Virus record (IMG/VR): IMGVR_UViG_3300002143_000074
Coordinates: 1 to 59,203 of that record
Reading direction: 5' to 3' (one strand)
DNA from: a virus
DNA: 59,203 nt
The first letter of the stretch is position 1; the number at the start of each line of letters is the position of its first letter. Position numbers and translations under genes: made by a program. This document shows, piece after piece, positions 39,999 to 49,327 of this stretch. The notes under the pieces are model-generated. The model was not told where the DNA came from and did no database searches. It saw nothing but the letters and a program-made list of their open reading frames with translations.

Positions 39999-42900
39999 CA
40001 ATGGTTTTTGGTTTCTTGACTTTATTCATAGTCATTCTAATTTTATACATGGTGATACCACCCCAATCCCACGTGCTTTCTGATTCGATATTCAACCAAC
40101 CCAATGCCTCAGCTTTCTTTAACATACGGTAGGAAGTATCTTCCTTACAATCCGCAACAATTGTCTTGTCTCCAAATCCCTTCATAATATTGAAGAATTT
40201 CTTTGCACCGTTGATACTGAATCCACCAGCACATGCCAAGTCTTCAATTTGAACTTTATTAGGTCTGACACATGCCAATATATACCAATTGTCTCCGACG
40301 TAGATAAAGACTTCACTTACATCACACTCTAAATAGTTTGCAATGTCTTCAATACTAATATCATCACCGATATTTCGATTGATATATTGCATATATCGTG
40401 GGTAAGTTTTTGCTTCAATCTCCTTAACCTTCATCAAATCCGCATGACTGACGTTTTCGGTGAAAAATTCATTGAGTGTATGTTTTATAGACTCATCCAC
40501 GATAGAGTCAACCGTTGGTTTGTTGTTCATAATTTCTCCCAATTTGATTTTTGATTTTGCGCTTTTCAAGTCAACTAATATTTGATATAAAGTTTCTTGT
40601 GCCCCAGTATAGTAGTCTCTAGGTCGCGTTCCAGGAAAGCGTGGTGGATTGGGCCATAAAAAGTGTTCTATTTTTTCTTTTCCAAGGATTTTAGGTATAT
40701 ACCATTTTTTAGAGGTATTACCCATATAATCGACTATATGAGAAATTTCTTTATCTGTCAATTTATTAAGATTTTCTCTACCCAACAATTCGGCGTAAGG
40801 CATCCATATACCATCCTCGCCCGTCAATAGAGTAGCTATTGTTCCTGCAGGTAGTAAATTTATTTTATCTTTACCGATAAGATTTATCATTAAACTATAA
40901 TCTTTTGGAAGGGAATTTATCAACATACTAAGTAAGTAAGAATCGGCGTGAATTTTTCTGATATTTTCAATACCTAAAATCGGTATTACTGACCGAATGT
41001 TTTTTATGTTGTCGATAACCATACTCGCAATGGTATATTCGGAAACATCTTGTAATATTTCACGACCAAACACCTTAACCAGTTGTAATGGTGCTCGTGA
41101 AGTATATATAAGATTCGTATAATCAGATGGTTCCAATTTACTCTTTATAAAATCCGCACCCAAAATCTGTATAAGTTTTTCGGGATTTCGTGTTTTTAGT
41201 AAAACTTGGTTAACATTTTCACCACTCATTTTTTTGAGATTTTCTAAACCAACGGATTGAACCAATATATTCAAATCTGTCCGCATATTTAGAAATGACA
41301 CAAGGAGGTATGCTATATCATCATCACCCAATTCATTAATTCTCTCCTGACCAATAAGACGAGCAATAATCGGAGCCTTTTCATCCGCAGAACGTATAAA
41401 CGATTTAGTTAAGTAAGGTGTGATTACAATTTGATTTTGTTCAAAATATTGAAAAAGTGTTTGTAAAAATTCCATATCACTACTATTTTGAATTAGTAAT
41501 GATAAATGGGTTGGGTCTAGTCTTTTTACTAACGTGTTAAAATCAATATGTTTGATAAATTGTAATGTATATGAGCTACTAATCAAATAGTCCATTATTT
41601 GATATACAGGAACGACTTGCCAAAATTGGGGATTGATAGCATCGAGAAATGCGTATAAATTCTCATCCTCACGAAATCTACTAATCATGGACATGATACT
41701 ATTTGGTGTGAATGGATAACCAACTTTGTTAAAAAAAGTGTAAAGACTAATCACCGAATCAGCCCGACCTTCAATCTTCCCGGCGTTATACTTCGTATAG
41801 AATATTGTATCAATTTGCTCTTCATATAACTTTTTTATATTAGATTCACCAAGAAACTCAGCCATTTGAACAGCGTTATCTGCTTTTTGTAACATAAAAC
41901 TAACGGATGAACTATTTAATTTATCAACTCCATTAGTCAGTAACATATTGTTTATAAATTCCGACGTAACACCCTCGTAATGAAGAAAATCATTTAAAGT
42001 ACTTGATGAAAAACTTTGTATAATATCTGGACCAACTCTCTGTAATACATCAACGGGATTATCAGATGCACTAACAAATGTTTTAATTGCTTGTTCAAAG
42101 TTATATGAATCATCTTTAAATTTTTGAAAATTGTTTTTGAAAAATGATAACATGAAATTTCTATCTTCGGGGGAAGCTGAAACTATAATATCTCCTAAAC
42201 GACTTGCACCAAGGTCTAATATCTTACTCATGTCGATTTTCTCAAAAACAATTCGTTTGTCACTTGAGTTTAATAATATTGATGAAATAGCATTTATATC
42301 CAAATCTTTAACGCGATATTCCAGAAGGAAGTCAATTACTTTCTGTCTATATTCCGTAGAAGTTCTTTTTATAAGTTTGTATAACTTATCACCATCCATA
42401 CCCATCATAATTCTACGACCTTCTGATTTATCTATGATTAAAGGAAGGATGTCCGCTGGAATTGGTACCAATGCAGCTTCAACTAAAGCTAAATAGGTAT
42501 TTTTCATACCTTTATCCATCATCTCCCATTTAGCGACGTTTATAACACGCCAACCAGTTTGTAAATACAAAAGTCTTTCTTGATAATTTAATCTTTTAAA
42601 TTCATCATCTCCAATGTCATTATCCATTTCCACAATTTCCCTTTCATGTGGATTTGGTTCGATGTAAGGAAATGCTTTTTTCAAATCGACATTAGCCAAT
42701 TCGGTAAAGTTACGCTTTACCCATAGTAACGTTTTTACAGATTCATGATTACTACGATTGGTATAACTTACCTCTTCGTCATTATTAACTCCAAAATGTA
42801 TTACTGCATCAAGATCTTCAGGATTTGCAGCATATCGTTTTGGAAAATAAACATAATACATTGTCTGTTTACCAATTTCACCATATTCACCCGACTTGTA

Positions 42901-43437
42901 AGCATAAAAATAATTTGTTCCTTCGGATGGATTTTTCGCAGTACACCAGTCTGAAAACCCACTTCCATACTTGATACTCTTAACCATGTTATCGGCTCTT
43001 ACAACCACCACATTTTCATCTTTATAGGTTACATCGGTCATATCAATATTTTTACCACAAACTTCGAGTGAACCGTTACCCGAAGTCATTTTATCTTTAT
43101 TTACATCTTTGGTATCATGTTTGTTTTCAATGGTGACGACATCATCTGAAAACTCTTTAAAGTTTTTATATGTGTTGATGTCTTTTTTCAACAATTTGCG
43201 TTTAATTAAATTCAAAAACCTAGTAAAAAAGTCTTTAATGTGCGTGAAATGGTGTTCTTCTGGTTTCTCAAGAAAGAATTTAGATAATTTTGGGGAATAA
43301 ACGTGATTTGGGGTTGGGTCTAACGCAAGAATTTTATCAACGAATTCGGGATGTTTTTCCAATCGTTTTACAACCGCGTCTTTATTCAAAAATTCAAGGA
43401 TTAAAGCCTCTACTAAGAGTCTGAAAGTATCATTCAT
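39976..43437 (-). CDS. giant helical-repeat protein, 1153 aa, with capsid-targeting-like leader
   Basis: Leader MNDTFRLLVEALILEFLN (L-V-E). Residues 100-270 include IKYGSGFSDWCTAKNPS...MYYVYFP, a domain with a WCTA motif that I recall from other large phage proteins. Residues about 300-980 are tandem helical repeats of about 35-45 residues with recurring LGxENIxKL / LLxxxS units. The C-terminal 160 residues form an alpha/beta domain (VFIYVGDNWYILAC...KKFFNIMKGFGDKTIVADC) resembling an acetyltransferase fold. Probably an internal or injected virion protein. Confidence 0.6.
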   Translation of the reverse strand: MNDTFRLLVEALILEFLNKDAVVKRLEKHPEFVDKILALDPTPNHVYSPKLSKFFLEKPEEHHFTHIKDFFTRFLNLIKRKLLKKDINTYKNFKEFSDDVVTIENKHDTKDVNKDKMTSGNGSLEVCGKNIDMTDVTYKDENVVVVRADNMVKSIKYGSGFSDWCTAKNPSEGTNYFYAYKSGEYGEIGKQTMYYVYFPKRYAANPEDLDAVIHFGVNNDEEVSYTNRSNHESVKTLLWVKRNFTELANVDLKKAFPYIEPNPHEREIVEMDNDIGDDEFKRLNYQERLLYLQTGWRVINVAKWEMMDKGMKNTYLALVEAALVPIPADILPLIIDKSEGRRIMMGMDGDKLYKLIKRTSTEYRQKVIDFLLEYRVKDLDINAISSILLNSSDKRIVFEKIDMSKILDLGASRLGDIIVSASPEDRNFMLSFFKNNFQKFKDDSYNFEQAIKTFVSASDNPVDVLQRVGPDIIQSFSSSTLNDFLHYEGVTSEFINNMLLTNGVDKLNSSSVSFMLQKADNAVQMAEFLGESNIKKLYEEQIDTIFYTKYNAGKIEGRADSVISLYTFFNKVGYPFTPNSIMSMISRFREDENLYAFLDAINPQFWQVVPVYQIMDYLISSSYTLQFIKHIDFNTLVKRLDPTHLSLLIQNSSDMEFLQTLFQYFEQNQIVITPYLTKSFIRSADEKAPIIARLIGQERINELGDDDIAYLLVSFLNMRTDLNILVQSVGLENLKKMSGENVNQVLLKTRNPEKLIQILGADFIKSKLEPSDYTNLIYTSRAPLQLVKVFGREILQDVSEYTIASMVIDNIKNIRSVIPILGIENIRKIHADSYLLSMLINSLPKDYSLMINLIGKDKINLLPAGTIATLLTGEDGIWMPYAELLGRENLNKLTDKEISHIVDYMGNTSKKWYIPKILGKEKIEHFLWPNPPRFPGTRPRDYYTGAQETLYQILVDLKSAKSKIKLGEIMNNKPTVDSIVDESIKHTLNEFFTENVSHADLMKVKEIEAKTYPRYMQYINRNIGDDISIEDIANYLECDVSEVFIYVGDNWYILACVRPNKVQIEDLACAGGFSINGAKKFFNIMKGFGDKTIVADCKEDTSYRMLKKAEALGWLNIESESTWDWGGITMYKIRMTMNKVKKPKTIAPEKETI

Positions 43438-43476
43438 AGTATTTTACTACCATAAATATCTACAAACCGTCTTAAA

Positions 43477-44751
43477 TTAGATAAATAGTGAGCTTAATTT
43501 CTCTTTATCTTTTTTACTTTTCAAATCTGCAAATTTAGAAGTCGGTTGAACTTCTCCACTTTTAATGTCTTTTGCAGGTAAACCAGTCATGGAAGACGAA
43601 CCATTCAGGGTAAATCTAACCTTACCATGTTCTCTAACAGCGGTAATAGTCTGAGAATCAGCCCCATTTTCGGATTTTAAAACAACTTTATTTCTCGACT
43701 TGGCGATTTTGGGTAAAATTAGAAAATATTGAATCCACTTTACGAAGATACTTGGTGTTTTGACAATGGTGCTGGAAAGATACCTAAACTCAATGGTTCC
43801 ACGTAACATTGCTTTTACATTGGTTCCGTGAAATCTATCAATACCAGTCAATAGTGTTTGTAAATCCGAATTGCTTAACACAAACGTATTCGTTGCACTG
43901 GACTGATTTGACTTGGTTTTGATTATCTGATTTACAATGATATTGTGTAACGAATTTCTTAATTTAGACCATGACTTAAATTCTCTTTGCGGACCAGCGT
44001 CGGTTTTGACTGCGTTTTCATCTGTTAAAGTGGTTATGGTCAATAAATCAAATGCGTCAAAGTCTTTGGGTAAACCAATGTGAACGTGAGCACTTGTTCC
44101 CCCACTGGTTGTCTGGTATCTAACATGATTACAAATACTTACCACCAAATCAAATTCGGTTTGTTTCAAATGTTTACTTCGTATTTCTACATTATCACCA
44201 TCGGGACCAACCGCCCACGTATCAGCATCTGTATCTGTTCCCTCAACCACGTTCTGATTCATTTCATTTTGAATATAGTCAATGGAACCATCCACACCAA
44301 ATTGAATATCTACGTCGTTATTAGAATCGAGAAAATAATTTCCATCGTCAATATAATTAACCCACTCCCCATCGTCAATTAATTCATCAACAAACTCCGA
44401 AATATTATCCAATTTATCATTTCTTTCCCACCTTCTATATTCCCAATCCACATCACTTTGTTCATCTTCCCACAGTTTGTGTTCTTCTTCATTGGTGGAA
44501 TCTGGTTCTGCGTTATGAGATGACCAATCATCTAAACTAACCGGTCCATATGAATCATCCCACCTAGATAGAGTCCCATCCCAACGACGATTCAACTTTT
44601 CACGTTTATTATCCAACCATTCAAAATATGCATCCGTAACAGAACTGTGATCCATTAATGCGTCTCTTATTGCATCAACATCCAATTCTTTATCTTGGTC
44701 CGACGAGTCGGGAACGTATTCTAATTCAATGCCAAACGTGTAAGCTTCCAA
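43477..44751 (-). CDS. amidoligase-like enzyme (COOH-NH2 ligase)
   Basis: AYTFGIELEYVP at the start, GGTSAHVHIGLP in the middle and GTIEFRYLSSTI near the end are the three conserved stations of the Amidoligase_2 family (glutamine-synthetase-like ligases that make amide or peptide bonds). 424 aa with a long acidic Trp-rich insert (residues 40-150). Start by TTG at 44751 has no good ribosome-binding site; in the same frame a TAA (44755-44757) separates it from a leader peptide. Confidence 0.75.
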   Translation of the reverse strand: MEAYTFGIELEYVPDSSDQDKELDVDAIRDALMDHSSVTDAYFEWLDNKREKLNRRWDGTLSRWDDSYGPVSLDDWSSHNAEPDSTNEEEHKLWEDEQSDVDWEYRRWERNDKLDNISEFVDELIDDGEWVNYIDDGNYFLDSNNDVDIQFGVDGSIDYIQNEMNQNVVEGTDTDADTWAVGPDGDNVEIRSKHLKQTEFDLVVSICNHVRYQTTSGGTSAHVHIGLPKDFDAFDLLTITTLTDENAVKTDAGPQREFKSWSKLRNSLHNIIVNQIIKTKSNQSSATNTFVLSNSDLQTLLTGIDRFHGTNVKAMLRGTIEFRYLSSTIVKTPSIFVKWIQYFLILPKIAKSRNKVVLKSENGADSQTITAVREHGKVRFTLNGSSSMTGLPAKDIKSGEVQPTSKFADLKSKKDKEKLSSLFI

Positions 44752-44754
44752 TTC

Positions 44755-44841
44755 TTAACGATTGTATTTTTGAACAAGTCCTTGTTGAATCGCTGATGCC
44801 GATACAAATGGAACTATTTCGGATAGTAAAATATTTGACAT
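44755..44841 (-). CDS. 28-aa leader ORF in frame with the amidoligase
   Basis: MSNILLSEIVPFVSASAIQQ: begins with an [LIV]-x-E type leader and, after TAA, the frame continues GAA TTG into the amidoligase. Preceded by a TATTTATA box 4 nt before ATG. It may be a translational leader or the proper N-terminus cut off by a stop. Confidence 0.5.
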   Translation of the reverse strand: MSNILLSEIVPFVSASAIQQGLVQKYNR

Positions 44842-44845
44842 TTAG

Positions 44846-44853
44846 TATAAATA
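44846..44853 (-). promoter_or_regulatory. TATTTATA box, 4 nt before start codon
   Basis: In gene orientation TATTTATA-CTAA-ATG, heading the leader-amidoligase unit. Confidence 0.5.
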
Positions 44854-44873
44854 TACACTAATGTCGGTTAATT

Positions 44874-45236
44874 CTAAGAATCTAACGGATTGTCAAATTT
44901 GTAGATATTTTTATCGACAATAATAACTTTGTATGCACTGTGTATTGGTTGTGCGTTTTTACGTAATACGAAGGTTTTGTAGATGTAAGGATTGTAAGTG
45001 ACCTGACTACCTCGTTTGTCGATATTACGATAGTTTAATCCGTAGTTGATTAAGGTTCCACGAATGACTGCGTGAACATTCTTACGTCTCGTCTTGACTA
45101 CTCTTCGACGACCCTTCTCACTAACAACGAATGTAACATCATCCAATTCAACGGTTTGTGTATGATGTATAACCTTACCTTTGTGTCTTATGGAAAGACA
45201 CTTCTTGTGTAAATTGTAATAAACATCGACTCTCAT
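44874..45236 (-). CDS. conserved phage protein (YYNLHKKCLS type), 120 aa
   Basis: VDVYYNLHKKCLSIRHKGKVI and GRRRVVKTRRKNVHAVIRG resemble a small conserved phage family of unknown function (memory). Highly basic, likely nucleic-acid binding. Downstream of the 203-aa gene. Confidence 0.55.
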   Translation of the reverse strand: MRVDVYYNLHKKCLSIRHKGKVIHHTQTVELDDVTFVVSEKGRRRVVKTRRKNVHAVIRGTLINYGLNYRNIDKRGSQVTYNPYIYKTFVLRKNAQPIHSAYKVIIVDKNIYKFDNPLDS

Positions 45237-45237
45237 T

Positions 45238-45849
45238 TCAAAAGAATTTGTTGTAACTGTCAGTTGGCTTCTTAATTTTCATCTTCCACACATCCAACTC
45301 TGCAAAACTATAATCGTTGTAATTAGACATATTCTTCTTGATTGAATCCAACGTAATTTTCAATTCGTTGTTGGTTTCAATTTTCCAAGGTTTGATGTTT
45401 TGTCCGGGGTTTTTAATAATGTGTATTTCAACATAATCACATACACCCTCAACCACCTTACTGAAATCCAACCATATCCACAAATCGCAATCCAAATTGT
45501 TTTTACTTACCGTTGTGAATAAATCTTCACTGGTTGTCGCCTTCACTTCAATCTTATGTTTTCCGTTAATGTATAAGTCGTTTGATTTCTGTTTGTTATT
45601 ACGACCCGTTGATTCAACCAATGGAGTGTCACCGTATCTATCTGGTAACAACTGACGTTGTTGTATCAATAACTTCGCCATGTCTTCTGTGGCCTCACAA
45701 GAGATGTTGTCATTCTTCTGTCTGTATCTCTTGTTCTTATTCATCATTTTTTTGAGATTACGTATTTCTATGTAATCCCTAAGATACACTTGGATGTCCC
45801 GAATGGTATCTTTGATGTTGAAATCTTTTTTTGTTTTCTTGGAACTCAT
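45238..45849 (-). CDS. possible PD-(D/E)XK nuclease-fold protein, 203 aa
   Basis: NDLYINGKHKIEVKAT followed by CDLWIWLDFSKV fits the D...ExK core of restriction-endonuclease-like folds; a basic helical N-terminus precedes it. Only the core motif supports this. Confidence 0.45.
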   Translation of the reverse strand: MSSKKTKKDFNIKDTIRDIQVYLRDYIEIRNLKKMMNKNKRYRQKNDNISCEATEDMAKLLIQQRQLLPDRYGDTPLVESTGRNNKQKSNDLYINGKHKIEVKATTSEDLFTTVSKNNLDCDLWIWLDFSKVVEGVCDYVEIHIIKNPGQNIKPWKIETNNELKITLDSIKKNMSNYNDYSFAELDVWKMKIKKPTDSYNKFF

Positions 45850-45947
45850 GATTCTAATATAGTATCAATGAGTTAATTAAAACCCATCAATCACAACCTA
45901 ACACCCAAAAGTGTTTTCACAACTTCTTATAAATAGAATGTGAGTTT

Positions 45948-46247
45948 TCAAATCTCACCAGTATCAACGAATTTCTGCAATAAAGGAATTAGTTCAGCCA
46001 CTTGTTGACGGTTGAGATGCATTTTCTCATTACCAACATAATGTTCTTCAATGGTCGATTCTGGATATACAACGGTATTCCAACCTTGACCAGCTTTGAA
46101 GTGTTGGACTTTTAATTTTTTAGCGCCTAGAAAAATGAAATCTCCTACAGCACTACTTTTTTGTAGGATACATTCATCTCCATTAGAATTTGAAAATGTG
46201 TAGTAACTAAATCCTCGTGCGGTAATTTGTTTGTCGTTCATAATCAT
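45948..46247 (-). CDS. hypothetical protein, 99 aa
   Basis: Beta-rich; ATGA overlap with the upstream minus gene. No family. Confidence 0.55.
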   Translation of the reverse strand: MIMNDKQITARGFSYYTFSNSNGDECILQKSSAVGDFIFLGAKKLKVQHFKAGQGWNTVVYPESTIEEHYVGNEKMHLNRQQVAELIPLLQKFVDTGEI

Positions 46248-46507
46248 TTATGGTATGTATCAATCAATTTCTTGACATTATCAATGGGAACTGAATAACC
46301 CCTATCCGGTGTGTTTGCATCGGTTTTCAATTGTTCAAAGTCAAGTTTGAGTGCATTTTGCAAATCAGTTTCATCCAACAACCGAGATGTAATTGGGATT
46401 GACCCGCCCGAATCCAAATTCAAAAATTTGATTGGTGAGTTGTAAAACAATCGTTGTCCAAGGTTAATTCTTTTTTTAAAACTTCTAAATGGTATGTTTT
46501 TTGACAT
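46244..46507 (-). CDS. hypothetical protein, 87 aa
   Basis: Basic N-terminus (MSKNIPFRSFKKRINLGQRL). Divergent from the gene at 46539. No family. Confidence 0.55.
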   Translation of the reverse strand: MSKNIPFRSFKKRINLGQRLFYNSPIKFLNLDSGGSIPITSRLLDETDLQNALKLDFEQLKTDANTPDRGYSVPIDNVKKLIDTYHK

Positions 46508-46525
46508 TTATATTCTTGAATTGTA

Positions 46526-46533
46526 TATTTATA
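46526..46533 (+). promoter_or_regulatory. TATTTATA box, 5 nt before start codon
   Basis: Precedes the MDIRE start at 46539, supporting that ATG as the original start of the interrupted paralogue. Confidence 0.5.
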
Positions 46534-46538
46534 AGTAT

Positions 46539-46991
46539 ATGGACATACGCGAAATATCTTTATCTTTTAACAATGTTGGGTAATTCAAGGAGAAAAACAC
46601 TTTGATGATGCCTCCGACATGTTTATTAACAACCCCCATTGGATATAAATGTGGTAAATTCACCGATGTCACCCTAATAACAGATTCATATAAAAATGTA
46701 TTTGAGTTGGATTTGTTATTTTTTCCAAAAAAAATAACACCTGATTCTAAAGTTGGAGAGAAATTTAATTTGGATTACAATGAGTTAAAATCCTGTGTAG
46801 GTAGGATGAGAATCATGGAAGATGATTTCACTCAAATAGGAGATGCTGCTATTGCAAATTTATTCAATGTCAATATGACATTCAGTTTCAAAGATTTATA
46901 TATGATATTAGTGTATCAATCTGATAAAAAGTTATCATTTAATAAAGATTTATCTTTGAATCTTGGATATGAGTTGGGAGACAGTTTTTAA
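46539..46991 (+). CDS. paralogue of 37948-38400 with in-frame TAA at codon 15
   Basis: From ATG 46539 it reads MDIREISLSFNNVG, then TAA (46581-46583), then continues in the same frame to align gap-free with the intact paralogue (32 codons from MDIRE to the TT before the conserved core in both). AAGGAG (46587-46592) stands before TTG 46602 and ATG 46605, so translation can restart. Product from 46602: 129 aa. Confidence 0.6.
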
Positions 46992-46993
46992 TT

Positions 46994-47479
46994 CTATCCA
47001 AACATACATTCTTTAACCAATTTCTTTAAATCATTTCTACTGATATGACTACTGAAATATTTATCTGTGGTGTTTTCATCCAAAGATGAAATATCTTCCC
47101 CACCAACTGTCACCGTTTTCATTATAGAATTATTTAAAGACAATCCATCAGACCAATATTTATTGATATCCTCCAATTCGATATATGTATTTCCGTTAGC
47201 ATCTTCGACATCAACTATTTTACCTTGATCAAACATGACGGTTATTTCTTGACCGTTACTTGCTTTAAATCTAAATCTGCCACTCTTATTTCCAATCTGA
47301 GTATTTTTTATGAATCCCTCGCCACCGTCGCCAATTTTATCTAGATTTTCACTAATTACTTCATTTATAAACTTCTTTAGTTTATGTTTAATCTAAATTT
47401 CGGATAATTTGGGTTTGGTTGACATGTTCAGTTCAGACATACATTCTTTTATTAGTTTTTTAAAAAGTTCTTTGTTCAT
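46994..47479 (-). CDS. virion-type protein with leader, in-frame TAG at codon 29
   Basis: ATG 47479 gives MNKELFKKLIKECMSELNM (leader), TAG at 47393-47395, then in frame LKKFINEVISENLDKIGDGG and on to HISRNDLKKLVKECMFG at the end; the LKKLIKEC motif thus appears at both ends. The first ATG after the TAG is 47236, far into the coding-like stretch. The CTA tRNA could read this TAG. Confidence 0.55.
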
Positions 47480-47483
47480 AATT

Positions 47484-48680
47484 TTAGTGAATTAATAGAT
47501 ATGTTCCCAATACATCTGATCTATTTGCAGAATCGTCACCATCCCCTGGACGCACAATTACATTATATTTAGGTTCGTCACTAGACGAAATTTTTTGCAT
47601 TTCATCATACGTGATGATACTATCAGTAGACACGTTATACTTATTACCAAGTCGTTTTCTCAATATATCCAAATTTTCCGGACTAAATTGTATTCTACCC
47701 CTCTCATCTTTAATCACTTTTCCATCTTCATTTTTTGTTATCAATTCTGCGAAAATATCCTTTGGAACCACCGTGCTGTGTTTCGTGTTTTTGAAATCTA
47801 TTTGTTTTTCTTGTTCAGGAGTAGCCCCGCTGGAGAAATTTATTTTAAAGTTTTTAGGTTTTTCTCCCATAGCAACGCTAGCCATTTTAGTGTAAGCATA
47901 AAATTCTACGTCTGGGAGAGTTCTAGCCACACTATAAGCTAAAGATAGATAATCCGGTGAGAAAAAGTCTCCCGCATCGTGCCATCTAACCACCACATTG
48001 GTATTTTTCTTTTTATACTTGACTTCTTCGGCTCTCAATTCTGATATTAATTTTGTCTTAAATCCCTCCGGATCGTTAAGTAGAAAATTTAACATTCTGG
48101 TCTGAGACATACTGGATGATTTCCACTGAACATATCCCCCTTTACGAGCATAACAATATACCTTACAGGCTCCTGCGCCGGGACACGTATCGACAATCAC
48201 GAATTGATCCGACTTCTCATCTACAGCTAGACCCTTGAGAGCTGGGAGGCCTATATTAAAATAAATTGTCGAATCCCCACCCGAATGAGTAATCTTCTCA
48301 TTTTGTTTTAAAATCTTAGCCGGTCGGGTTTTTACTGCCAATTTTAATTTTTCTAAATCAAATTTTCTATCTAACTCATCTTTTATTTCAACATTACTTC
48401 GGTGGATGAACGGCATTTTATATTTTTCGCCCGGAGTTTTTGTCTTGTCAACGACTCGATTTAGATATGATTGCATCTCGTCAGATGACATGGGGCGTGT
48501 AGTCGATCCTAACATATCACCTTCCGCTTCTGATAATTCTTCTTTCTTGGGATTTGATAAATCTAGAAAACTATCTAAGCTCATAGTTTTTAATTCACAT
48601 ATGGGTATGTGTTTAGCGTATTCTGACATACATTCCCGTATGATGATTTTAACTACATCTTTTAATTTTAAATTTGACAT
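47484..48680 (-). CDS. GP88-like Cys-motif protein with capsid-targeting-like leader, 398 aa
   Basis: Leader MSNLKLKDVVKIIIRECMSE. The middle VDTCPGAGACKVYCYARKGG, TRMLNFLLNDPEGF, VVRWHDAGDFFSPDYLSLA and FYAYTK matches the mycobacteriophage gene product 88 family (Cys-cluster domain, possibly metal-dependent, unknown reaction). ATG 48680 chosen: it lies 3 nt after a TATTTATA box. Confidence 0.7.
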   Translation of the reverse strand: MSNLKLKDVVKIIIRECMSEYAKHIPICELKTMSLDSFLDLSNPKKEELSEAEGDMLGSTTRPMSSDEMQSYLNRVVDKTKTPGEKYKMPFIHRSNVEIKDELDRKFDLEKLKLAVKTRPAKILKQNEKITHSGGDSTIYFNIGLPALKGLAVDEKSDQFVIVDTCPGAGACKVYCYARKGGYVQWKSSSMSQTRMLNFLLNDPEGFKTKLISELRAEEVKYKKKNTNVVVRWHDAGDFFSPDYLSLAYSVARTLPDVEFYAYTKMASVAMGEKPKNFKINFSSGATPEQEKQIDFKNTKHSTVVPKDIFAELITKNEDGKVIKDERGRIQFSPENLDILRKRLGNKYNVSTDSIITYDEMQKISSSDEPKYNVIVRPGDGDDSANRSDVLGTYLLIH

Positions 48681-48683
48681 GTC

Positions 48684-48691
48684 TATAAATA
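48684..48691 (-). promoter_or_regulatory. TATTTATA box, 3 nt before start codon
   Basis: In gene orientation TATTTATA-GAC-ATG. Confidence 0.5.
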
Positions 48692-48718
48692 TATGGTAAA
48701 TTGTCAAATAGATGATAA

Positions 48719-48726
48719 TATTTATT
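48719..48726 (+). promoter_or_regulatory. TATTTATT variant box, 5 nt before start codon
   Basis: Upstream of the divergent 2H phosphoesterase gene; together with 48684 it forms a divergent pair. Confidence 0.4.
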
Positions 48727-48731
48727 AAAAT

Positions 48732-49181
48732 ATGGATAATTTTAAATTAAAAAATATTGTAAAAGGAATTTTTGAAAATTCCGATATTAAAAAGCCAAGG
48801 TGGTGCGCTATTATTTTAGATGATGAGTCTCACAATAAACTAACATCATTTTTCAGAAATAATTTTTCTAAATTAGATAATTGGGATATTATTTCACATC
48901 ACATGACTGTCGATCCTTTTAACCCATTGACCAGTAAGGATATAGATAAGATTGGTAAAAAATACACATTAACCGTCACCGAAGTTGGACTTAGTAAATT
49001 AGCATGTGCTGTAAAAGTAGAAGGTTATGATGGAGAGACTAATAATAAATTTCCACATGTCACATTGGCGATAAATCGTGATATTGGCGGCAAACCCAAG
49101 GATAGTAATGATGTTTCAAAATGGAAACCCCTCCATATTACTGATCAAATTGAACTTAATGGTGTCGCCGAGAATTTGTGA
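48732..49181 (+). CDS. 2H phosphoesterase-like protein with leader
   Basis: Leader FKLKNIVKGIFEN. Two HxTx motifs, HHMTVDPF (about residue 57) and PHVTLAIN (about residue 101), are the paired catalytic His of 2H phosphoesterases, which cleave 2',5' or cyclic phosphodiesters. 149 aa. Phage relatives include RNA-repair and anti-CBASS (Acb1-type) enzymes, so counter-defence is possible (inference). Confidence 0.65.
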   Translation: MDNFKLKNIVKGIFENSDIKKPRWCAIILDDESHNKLTSFFRNNFSKLDNWDIISHHMTVDPFNPLTSKDIDKIGKKYTLTVTEVGLSKLACAVKVEGYDGETNNKFPHVTLAINRDIGGKPKDSNDVSKWKPLHITDQIELNGVAENL

Positions 49182-49214
49182 CAAATCACATTTTCTTATA
49201 ATAAAGTCAACGAA

Positions 49215-49247
49215 AAACCCACCATCAGTTTTAATGATGGTGGGTTT
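49215..49247. terminator. bidirectional intrinsic terminator
   Basis: AAACCCACCATCA (49215-49227), 7-nt loop, TGATGGTGGGTTT (49235-49247): a perfect 13-bp stem with A- and T-rich flanks between convergent genes. Confidence 0.85.
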
Positions 49248-49267
49248 GTCTTATAAGTTGTTATATT

Positions 49268-49327
49268 TTAGTAACCCTTACTCTTCTTTGTATCAGGAGT
49301 TGGAAAACCAGATTTCTTCGCACTCAT
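49268..49327 (-). CDS. basic mini-protein, 19 aa
   Basis: ATGA overlap with the 90-aa gene; KKSGFPTPDTKKSKGY. Too short for certainty. Confidence 0.35.
   Translation of the reverse strand: MSAKKSGFPTPDTKKSKGY

Noticed and set aside
45898-45925. Hairpin AACAC/GTGTT with T-run as a terminator
   Set aside because: The T-run is on the plus strand, where no gene ends; orientation does not fit the minus-strand genes.
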